A stretch of DNA of 6,518 nucleotides, taken from contig CAUDDP010000096.1 of the NCBI GenBank assembly GCA_958448395.1, positions 1 through 6,518 of the forward strand. The letters run 5' to 3'. Below are positions 1 to 3,578 of this stretch, piece by piece (positions within the stretch are counted from its first letter, which is position 1; the number at the start of each line of letters is the position of its first letter). The notes below the pieces were generated by a model. It did no database searches. It worked only from the letters and a program-made list of their open reading frames with translations, and was not told where the DNA came from. The translations under genes and the position numbers were made by a program. This DNA comes from an uncultured Oscillospiraceae bacterium. GTDB lineage: Bacteria > Bacillota > Clostridia > Oscillospirales > Ruminococcaceae.

Positions 1-50
1 TTATACCACTTCTTCTCTTCAATTTCAATAGATTGGTTAGAGATTAGTAT
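1..50. mobile_element. Probable end of an insertion sequence running off the left edge
   Basis: The stretch 37-50 (TTAGAGATTAGTAT) is the exact reverse complement of 6469-6482 near the right edge. The similarity continues outward with mismatches: about 22 of 28 bases match when the reverse complement of 23-50 is compared with 6469-6496. On the left the match stops at the T-tail of a terminator; on the right it stops inside an integrase gene. Two imperfect inverted ends bounding the segment are what the termini of one insertion-sequence family in two copies would look like. Only about 50 bp is visible and I do not recognise the family. A short conserved coding motif shared by two genes is the alternative. 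Confidence 0.45.
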
Positions 51-83
51 AAAAAGAACACCCTGCCATGCGGACAAGGTGTT
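51..83 (-). terminator. Rho-independent terminator of cassette A
   Basis: Read on the minus strand, a 9-bp stem (AACACCTTG pairing with CAGGGTGTT, one G-U pair) closes a 9-nt loop and is followed by CTTTTT. It lies 13 bp beyond the stop codon of the last gene of the minus-strand operon (97-294). Its CACCTTGTC...AGGGTG layout resembles the terminator at 1774-1812. Confidence 0.8.
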
Positions 84-96
84 ATTGGTATCAATC

Positions 97-294
97 CTAG
101 TTGATTGCATCATGGGAAACAAATTCTGCTTCACTAGCTGTGTTTGCCAGTACTTCTAATTCATCCGGTTCAAGGAAATCAATGGAACTGCCATTCGCTA
201 GAACAAAGCGTTTTATGACTTCATAGGCAAGTAATTGTTCGCTTTCAGGAAGCATTTCAACCAATGCTACGATTTTCTTAGTTGTGATTGACAT
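97..294 (-). CDS. Antitoxin-like protein downstream of a RelE/ParE toxin
   Basis: This 65-aa protein begins with a predicted helical region (KKIVALVEMLPESEQLLAYEVIKRFV, in two pieces: residues 6-18 and 19-31) and ends in an acidic tail with the EFVSHDAIN motif. That pattern is common in small clostridial antitoxins paired with RelE/ParE toxins; the tail lacks the Trp-Asp ending often seen there. The ATG at 294 is chosen because AAAAGGAAAAG lies just upstream; a TTG at 312 in frame overlaps the toxin stop and has no better ribosome site. It starts 14 bp after the RelE-like toxin gene and is the last gene before the terminator. The unusual point is that the toxin already has an antitoxin-like gene upstream, so this may be a second antitoxin, or the remnant of another pair that lost its toxin. 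Confidence 0.7.
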   Translation of the reverse strand: MSITTKKIVALVEMLPESEQLLAYEVIKRFVLANGSSIDFLEPDELEVLANTASEAEFVSHDAIN

Positions 295-308
295 TTGACT
301 TTTCCTTT

Positions 309-572
309 TCAACGTTTGTATACCTGTCCTCTATTATCAATGTCCATCACAGCAATAATAATTTCCCCAGTCATGTGATCTACTGTGTAGAGAATGCGAT
401 AATCGCCAACACGCAACCGATACATTCCATCATATCCCTTTAATTTCCTAATATCGCCGGTTTTTGGTAAATGCTTAATGGCTTTTAAAATATGTTCCCT
501 TTGGTTTGCTGGCTGTTTCCGGTAAAATTTTTCAGCTGCTTTTTCAAATATGATTTTTTTACAAGGATTCAT
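309..572 (-). CDS. RelE/ParE-family toxin
   Basis: This 87-aa basic protein has the family hallmarks: a lysine/arginine-rich N-terminal helical half, then KLKGYDGMYRLRVGDYRILY (residues 43-62) and a C-terminal strand with DIDNRGQVYKR (77-87). The GMYRLRVGDYRI core and the final DIDxRGQVY strand are the most conserved part of RelE/ParE toxins. Known members either cleave mRNA on the ribosome (RelE type) or inhibit DNA gyrase (ParE type); sequence alone does not settle which. The ATG at 572 overlaps the end of the upstream antitoxin-like gene by 14 bp, implying translational coupling; an in-frame TTG at 578 is possible. It is flanked on both sides by antitoxin-like genes. Arg52, Arg54, Arg59 and Arg81 are retained, so nothing suggests inactivation. 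Confidence 0.88.
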   Translation of the reverse strand: MNPCKKIIFEKAAEKFYRKQPANQREHILKAIKHLPKTGDIRKLKGYDGMYRLRVGDYRILYTVDHMTGEIIIAVMDIDNRGQVYKR

Positions 573-783
573 AATCAATCCCCGTTTCTGCCGCTAATGC
601 TTCTATGGAAATGGTCTCACCGTCATTCTCATTTGCGGCACGTTGTATCATTTCCTTGTCCCATTCGTCTGGCTCTACCTCTGGAATGCGGTTGATGGGA
701 TTCCCGAATAATGTTACAAAAGCCTGTAGCTGCTCTTCTGTCAGGCTGTTGAAAATGGTAAATGCAATTTCTCTTGTACTCAT
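559..783 (-). CDS. Small antitoxin preceding the RelE/ParE toxin
   Basis: This 74-aa acidic protein has an N-terminal helical segment (REIAFTIFNSLTEEQLQAFV, residues 4-23), a Pro/Glu-rich linker (EVEPDEWDKEMI) and a C-terminal tail (GETISIEALAAETGIDYESL). Size, charge and position directly before a RelE-family gene, with a 14-bp overlap, match the usual antitoxin-then-toxin order; the C-terminal part would wrap the toxin. The ATG at 783 has an excellent ribosome site (TAGGAGG) 9 nt upstream, made in part by the stop codon of the zeta-like gene, 12 bp away. It shares general design with the 65-aa protein at 97-294 (N-terminal LTEEQ/LPESEQ helix, then an EPDE motif), suggesting distant paralogy. 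No canonical DNA-binding domain is obvious, so operon autoregulation may rest with the RHH protein at the head of the operon. Confidence 0.75.
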   Translation of the reverse strand: MSTREIAFTIFNSLTEEQLQAFVTLFGNPINRIPEVEPDEWDKEMIQRAANENDGETISIEALAAETGIDYESL

Positions 784-795
784 AACAAAAACCTC

Positions 796-1392
796 CTAAT
801 CTGTATTGTATGCAGTTTCCTCCTGCATCGTTTCTGCTGTCTGGTATTGGATAAAATCCCTTACCCATTGTGGTAACCGCATGACTTGCGGAAGAATGTC
901 TCCATTCCGATAAATGGCAACTTCTTTGAAGCCGTTTTCATTGTCATAAAAGTGTGCTTCATCGCAGTATGGCAACACTTCTGATAAGTCTGCAAAACGC
1001 TTTTCATATCGTCTGCGAACATCATTTGTCGGAATATCATGTCCACCTTTGCGAACACGGTATGCAATGCGATATAAGCTTTCTTCTGCGGTGCTAACAC
1101 CAACGTAATATAACCGAATGTGATAGTTTTCTTCTCTGGCTTGCTGAATTGTCCGTAAGGTTCGCCGTCCTGAAAGTGTTGTTTCCTGCGAAAAATTGAT
1201 TCCTTTTTTTAAGCATTCGTTCACTTTGGAAATCGCAATTTTCCCAGCTGTCAGGCGGTCACAACATTCTTGTGCTGCTATGGCATCTGGGTCAATAATC
1301 ATACCCATATCAGATAGTTGCTGCCGTAGAACACCAGAAAGGCTGCTTTTTCCTACGCCATTGACGCCGCCAATTATGGTATATTGCTTCAT
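796..1392 (-). CDS. Zeta-toxin-type P-loop kinase
   Basis: This 198-aa protein starts with a Walker A loop, GGVNGVGKSS (residues 8-17), followed by IDPDAIA (33-39), ETTLSG (70-75) and an arginine-rich lid segment RVRKGGHDIPTNDVRRRYEKRF (read as 112-121 and 122-133), then HFYDN (147-151). This order fits the zeta toxin / AAA_33 family, whose characterised members phosphorylate UDP-N-acetylglucosamine or related sugar nucleotides; the DPD, ETT and lid arginines are the positions expected to matter. The ATG at 1392 overlaps the RHH gene's stop (ATGA) and is preceded by AGGAGG within that gene. Classical zeta toxins pair with an epsilon or PezA antitoxin; neither is present, only the RHH protein upstream. 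The C-terminus (QTAETMQEE) repeats a sequence found at the ends of both RHH proteins. It could alternatively be a non-toxic small-molecule kinase of the same fold. Confidence 0.82.
   Translation of the reverse strand: MKQYTIIGGVNGVGKSSLSGVLRQQLSDMGMIIDPDAIAAQECCDRLTAGKIAISKVNECLKKGINFSQETTLSGRRTLRTIQQAREENYHIRLYYVGVSTAEESLYRIAYRVRKGGHDIPTNDVRRRYEKRFADLSEVLPYCDEAHFYDNENGFKEVAIYRNGDILPQVMRLPQWVRDFIQYQTAETMQEETAYNTD
816..840 (-). repeat. Gene-end junction repeat, copy in zeta-like gene
   Basis: The minus strand here encodes TAETMQEE near the end of the zeta-like protein. It matches 17 of 19 bases of the sequence shared exactly by the ends of the two RHH genes (1397-1420 and 2415-2434), in the same reading frame. 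It includes an AGGAGG, though the next gene uses another ribosome site nearer its start. Confidence 0.6.
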
Positions 1393-1634
1393 ATCGCTTC
1401 CTCCTGCATCGGCTCTGCTGGTTCTGTGGTATCCTGCCGCTGCATCGCTGGAAAGCCATCTTTCTGTAGACGTTCGTTAATCGCCTGATTGACATATCCG
1501 TTAATACTGCCGCCTATCGTCTCAACAGCTGCGGCTTTTATCGTATCTTTTCCGCCCTTCGGAACAAGTAAAGTAATTCTGTCATACGCCTTTGCAGCAT
1601 ATTTATTTTTTGCTCTGGTGCTCGCTTTTGCCAT
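1389..1634 (-). CDS. Arc-like ribbon-helix-helix DNA-binding protein (copy A)
   Basis: This 81-aa protein has a basic N-terminus, a predicted strand and turn (YDRITLLVPKGGK, residues 17-29), a first helix (30-40), GGSINGYVN at the turn, and a second helix (45-57). This is the Arc/MetJ ribbon-helix-helix layout, with VPKG-K--IKA-A----G-S-NGYVN-AI typical of clostridial Arc-type regulators. A Gln/Glu/Pro tail (62-81) follows, as in antitoxins whose tail contacts a toxin. The start at 1634 has AAAGAGG 8 nt upstream. It is the first gene of the operon that continues with the zeta kinase (4-bp overlap). Between residues 9-61 it is identical at 39 of 53 positions to the RHH protein at 2385-2660. 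I infer that it represses its own promoter at 1695-1723 and may be the antitoxin partner of the kinase. Confidence 0.85.
   Translation of the reverse strand: MAKASTRAKNKYAAKAYDRITLLVPKGGKDTIKAAAVETIGGSINGYVNQAINERLQKDGFPAMQRQDTTEPAEPMQEEAI
1397..1420 (-). repeat. Gene-end junction repeat, copy in RHH A
   Basis: It encodes AEPMQEE at the end of RHH A and carries the AGGAGG used by the zeta-like gene. Nineteen bases (TCCTGCATCGGCTCTGCTG on the plus strand) are identical to 2416-2434 at the end of RHH B. Confidence 0.65.
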
Positions 1635-1694
1635 GTTATGCCTCTTTTCTGGGGTTGTTTTTATCTATGCGTATATTTCCCCTATCGTATTACA

Positions 1695-1723
1695 ATTGTA
1701 GCACATTTTCAAGTCGTATGCAA
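1695..1723 (-). promoter_or_regulatory. Promoter of cassette A
   Basis: On the minus strand: TTGCAT (1718-1723), 17-bp spacer, TACAAT (1695-1700) preceded by TG, an extended -10. The block 1676-1710 matches 2701-2735 at 29 of 35 positions, so the promoter is paralogous to that of cassette B. Downstream, GGGG (complement of 1679-1682) can pair with CCCC (complement of 1651-1654) just ahead of the ribosome site, a feature also present in B. Confidence 0.75.
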
Positions 1724-1773
1724 GTATAATTTTGCATGAATATACGTGTGTAAGTTTGTGCAAATTGCCATCT

Positions 1774-1812
1774 TGAAAAAAGCACCCTATCCACAATGAC
1801 AAGGTGCTTTTC
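1774..1812 (-). terminator. Rho-independent terminator of cassette B
   Basis: On the minus strand AAAGCACC pairs with GGTGCTTT, and the stem can extend inward through TTGTC/GATAG with wobble pairs around a short loop. Six T residues follow (complement of 1775-1780). It sits 7 bp beyond the DUF2442 stop codon. The plus strand also reads as hairpin plus TTTTCGTATTTTT, so it may act in both directions. Confidence 0.8.
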
Positions 1813-1818
1813 GTATTT

Positions 1819-2118
1819 TTATCCTGCCATTTTCAGCGGGTCGGAAACGACTTCACATTCTGCTACCATGAATGGATCTAGGTCAATACAGTCCGTTAGG
1901 TCATAATTTCCTGACAAATCCCACGCTACTGTATCATTCAAAACGGTCAATGCATTCCGGAAAAAGTTTGGATTTTTCAACTGTTCAAAGACACCGCCGC
2001 TCTGAATCAGGGGCAGCATATCTATTTTTCTGACCGTTCCATCTAACATATAGGCATATACAGTAAAGGAATCTCCGGCAATCGCCTGTACAACAACCGG
2101 AAACAGTTCCTCTTGCAT
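1819..2118 (-). CDS. DUF2442-family protein
   Basis: This 99-aa protein shows the DUF2442 pattern: a hydrophobic opening strand (PVVVQAIA), V-Y-Y-LDGTVRKIDM-PLI (residues 20-38), GGVFEQLKNPNFF (41-53), and VAWDLSGNYDLTDCIDLDP (64-82). The family is known mainly for sitting next to DUF4160 or at promoter-proximal positions in small bicistronic units; its biochemical function is not established, although a toxin-antitoxin role has been proposed on genomic grounds. The ATG at 2118 follows GGGGAG by 7 nt and lies 19 bp after the DUF4160 stop, so the two are cotranscribed. It is the last gene before the terminator at 1774-1812. The first residues, MQEEL, resemble the MQEE word at the ends of the RHH and zeta-like genes; this may be chance. 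Confidence 0.8.
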   Translation of the reverse strand: MQEELFPVVVQAIAGDSFTVYAYMLDGTVRKIDMLPLIQSGGVFEQLKNPNFFRNALTVLNDTVAWDLSGNYDLTDCIDLDPFMVAECEVVSDPLKMAG

Positions 2119-2137
2119 AGAAATCTCCCCTTTCTGC

Positions 2138-2398
2138 TTAAATCAATGGGTTAATACGGTTTAACGGCAAATTCTGTTTTGAAAGTTCCCAGTTCTGCAT
2201 CAACTCATCTCGATGAATTTCACACCATGCAAGAATCAGCTTTACTTGCTTATTTGGCAATCCGCCACGCAAAACAGAGCCATTCAAAATATCAATGATG
2301 GCTTTCTTTCCGGCATATTCCGCATGAAAATGCGGCGGGTTATGGTCTGCATAGTACATGGTTACCCGAATCCCATAAAATAAACTAATTTCCGGCAT
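2138..2398 (-). CDS. DUF4160-family protein
   Basis: This 86-aa protein carries the signature of DUF4160: FYGIRVTMYYADHNPPHFHAEY (within residues 7-28; key DHNPPHFHA at 18-26), then a short strand region (AIIDILNGSVLRG), LPNKQVKLILAWCEIHRDEL (48-66) and NWELSK. The two conserved histidines and the His/Asp of HRDEL could form a metal or catalytic site, but this is inference. The ATG at 2398 lies inside the end of the RHH gene (14-bp overlap) with AGGAGA upstream, indicating translational coupling. DUF2442 follows. The pair is a recurrent neighbour combination in bacteria; here it is unusual in being headed by an Arc-type RHH protein rather than standing alone. Confidence 0.87.
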   Translation of the reverse strand: MPEISLFYGIRVTMYYADHNPPHFHAEYAGKKAIIDILNGSVLRGGLPNKQVKLILAWCEIHRDELMQNWELSKQNLPLNRINPLI

Positions 2399-2660
2399 GT
2401 TCGTTTCTCTCCTGTTCCTGCATCGGCTCTGCTGTCTGCTCTACTGGTTCTGGTTCGGCAATTTGTTTTTGCATCGGAGAAAACCCGTCCTTTTGCAGCC
2501 GTTCGTTAATCGCCTGATTGACATAACCATTGATACTGCCCTTTGCTTTTTTCGTTGCAGCCGCCTTTATAAGCTCTTTACAGCCTTTTGGGACAATAAT
2601 TCTCAAACTGTCATAATTTTTAGCAGCGTATTTATTTTTATACTCTGATTTCCCTGACAT
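2385..2660 (-). CDS. Arc-like ribbon-helix-helix DNA-binding protein (copy B)
   Basis: This 91-aa paralogue of the protein at 1389-1634 has the same basic N-terminus (KNKYAAK), strand (SLRIIVPKG), first helix (ELIKAAATKK), GSINGYVN turn and second helix ending ERLQKDGF. The C-terminal tail is longer and rich in Glu, Gln and Pro (residues 61-91) and includes AEPMQEQ. A 26-bp stretch at 2500-2525 is identical to 1471-1496, pointing to duplication not long ago or gene conversion. The ATG at 2660 has AAAGAGG 7 nt upstream. It leads the operon RHH, DUF4160, DUF2442, and probably controls the promoter at 2720-2748. Because the RHH cores are alike, cross-regulation between the two cassettes is likely; the variable tails may give partner specificity. 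Confidence 0.85.
   Translation of the reverse strand: MSGKSEYKNKYAAKNYDSLRIIVPKGCKELIKAAATKKAKGSINGYVNQAINERLQKDGFSPMQKQIAEPEPVEQTAEPMQEQERNEHAGN
2415..2434 (-). repeat. Gene-end junction repeat, copy in RHH B
   Basis: It encodes the AEPMQEQ part of the RHH B tail and is the third copy of the junction sequence. Here it lies about 17 bp upstream of the next start codon and is followed by a separate AGGAGA ribosome site. Confidence 0.6.
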
Positions 2661-2719
2661 GTAAAACCTCTTTCTTAGGGGATGAAATAAAAAGCGTACA
2701 CTTCCCCTATCATATCACC

Positions 2720-2748
2720 ATTATAGCACATTTTGCAAACATGTTCAA
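2720..2748 (-). promoter_or_regulatory. Promoter of cassette B
   Basis: On the minus strand: TTGAAC (2743-2748), 17-bp spacer, TATAAT (2720-2725) with TG for an extended -10. AGGGGA and TCCCCT (complements of 2703-2708 and 2677-2682) form an inverted repeat in the leader just before the RHH B ribosome site. The homologous block to cassette A's promoter starts here. Confidence 0.8.
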
Positions 2749-2767
2749 GATACAAAATACACAAAAA

Positions 2768-2813
2768 ATCATGTACATGTTTGTTTACTTTGTCAATTGA
2801 AATCGTGTACATG
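2768..2813. repeat. Paired 12-bp repeats between divergent promoters
   Basis: ATCATGTACATG (2768-2779) and ATCGTGTACATG (2802-2813) are direct repeats, each built on the palindrome CATGTACATG or its variant, 34 bp apart. They sit between the minus-strand promoter at 2720-2748 and inside the plus-strand promoter at 2797-2826, so they are candidate operators. Their TGTACA core is also the core of the array at 3344-3578. Confidence 0.55.
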
Positions 2814-2826
2814 AATATGCTATAAT
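2797..2826 (+). promoter_or_regulatory. Plus-strand promoter without a downstream gene
   Basis: TTGAAA (2797-2802), 18-bp spacer, TATAAT (2821-2826) preceded by TGC give a strong extended -10 promoter. It fires away from cassette B into a region holding only a 12-codon ORF and a hairpin, then runs antisense to the gene at 2988-3311. Confidence 0.7.
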
Positions 2827-2872
2827 AAAATCAGCGGAAACACAAAATACAAATGAAAGGAATTGCAAGGCT

Positions 2873-2911
2873 ATGGATAAAACAAATTTTATTTTTCATA
2901 CTCTGTCATAA
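2873..2911 (+). CDS. Possible 12-aa leader peptide (MDKTNFIFHTLS)
   Basis: A 12-codon ORF begins about 40 nt after the expected start of the plus-strand transcript. AAAGGA lies 11 nt upstream of the ATG and AAGG only 2 nt upstream, so spacing is not ideal. It ends 11 bp before the hairpin at 2923-2953. Promoter, short peptide and hairpin in that order is the layout of ribosome-mediated attenuation leaders, such as those ahead of tet- or erm-type resistance genes. No resistance gene follows, so it may be a leftover leader. The longer frame starting at 2853 lacks a ribosome site and overlaps the opposing gene, so I do not accept it. Confidence 0.35.
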   Translation: MDKTNFIFHTLS

Positions 2912-2922
2912 TCAGTATAGAA

Positions 2923-2953
2923 AACCGGCTACGGCAAATTACCGCAACCGGTT
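2923..2953. terminator. Hairpin, possible two-way terminator or attenuator
   Basis: AACCGG (2923-2928) pairs with CCGGTT (2948-2953), and CGG (2932-2934) with CCG (2942-2944), with a small internal loop between. The plus strand then reads TTCTTTGTC and the minus strand TTTTCTATAC, so the T-tails are weak both ways. It lies between the end of the leader-like ORF and the stop of the convergent gene at 2988. Confidence 0.5.
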
Positions 2954-2987
2954 CTTTGTCATGTATAGACTATTTAAAATGAGGCGG

Positions 2988-3311
2988 TCAAAATGCCTTG
3001 TCTCGCTCTCGCAAAGCATACAGGATTGCCTGCACCGTCTTTGTCGCTTCGGCGGTCTGCCGCCGTCCCTGTTCGGTCTGCATCGTTTTGTACTGCTGCA
3101 AAAGGGCATCTCGATAGGATTCCCAGAACGCAACAGCCGTTTCTTTTTCCGCTCTGTTCAGAGCGTCCAGCACGTTCTTCTTCGCCCCATTGTAGTAATC
3201 TGCATCCGATGGAATGCCAGCACGCTGTAAAGCTTGTATGGCTGCCTGCTCCTGATTTGATTGCTTTACAGTACAATGCAACATATTTTTTAGCAACTCG
3301 TTTCCGGTCAT
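2988..3311 (-). CDS. Hypothetical protein, helical, beside the repeat array
   Basis: I do not recognise this 107-aa protein. It is charged and almost entirely helical in appearance, with Ala/Gln/Glu-rich segments (residues 15-30, 44-80 and 84-104), no signal peptide, no membrane segment and no clear motif. The ATG at 3311 (MTGNELLKNML) is chosen because GAGAGGA lies 8 nt upstream. A longer frame reaching 3533 would translate the short-repeat array into Tyr/Cys/His-rich sequence and is not credible. The gene is transcribed in the same direction as the DUF3987 gene, on the far side of the array, so readthrough from 5333 or a promoter within the array could serve it. Position suggests a replication accessory or copy-control role, but the sequence does not show it. 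Confidence 0.7.
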   Translation of the reverse strand: MTGNELLKNMLHCTVKQSNQEQAAIQALQRAGIPSDADYYNGAKKNVLDALNRAEKETAVAFWESYRDALLQQYKTMQTEQGRRQTAEATKTVQAILYALRERDKAF

Positions 3312-3343
3312 GCTTTTTATCCTCTCTGCCACAATCTTAGAAA

Positions 3344-3578
3344 GTGTGTACACAATGTACACAGCAGCTTGAAAACAACGTATTTTCGGGCTTTTTTCGT
3401 GTGTGCATACGTTTTTTTCGATGTACACAGGGGCACACAGTGTACACAGAGAACCTCTTTTTTCTTTTTTTGGCGTGTACATTGTGTATATGTGTGTACA
3501 TGCTATTTCTTTCATGCACACATGGGAAAACAACGCAATTTCGGGCTTTTTTTGTCGGTGTGTACATTGTGTACATAA
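3344..3578. repeat. Mirror-symmetric iteron-like array, candidate replication origin
   Basis: The 9-mer TGTACACAN occurs five times on the plus strand (3347, 3356, 3422, 3432 as GGCACACAG, 3441) and five times on the minus strand (spans 3476-3484, 3482-3490 as the TATACACAA form, 3492-3500, and two in 3558-3575). The TGTACA cores lie at 3347, 3356, 3422, 3441, 3476, 3495, 3561 and 3570, so every pair is exactly mirrored about 3461 (spacings 9, 66, 19, 35, 19, 66, 9). Variant TGTGTGCAT at 3400-3408 mirrors ATGCACACA at 3514-3522. A 29-bp direct repeat (3371-3399 and 3526-3554, 26 of 29 identical) and a pyrimidine-rich centre break the symmetry. The site lies between the replication-type ATPase gene and the 107-aa gene and has no coding potential. 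Origin iterons, a partition site or an operator cluster all fit. Confidence 0.8.

Noticed and set aside
2853..3230. 125-codon plus-strand frame
   Set aside because: There is no ribosome site, and it runs antisense through the better-supported gene at 2988-3311.
3312..3578. Tyr/Cys/His/Thr-rich reading frames on both strands across the repeat array
   Set aside because: They are translations of the GTGTAC-type repeats in several frames, lack proper ribosome sites, and the nearby real gene has a good start at 3311.
3344..3578. CRISPR array
   Set aside because: The repeats are only 9 bp, lie in both orientations with mirror spacing, and there are no cas genes.
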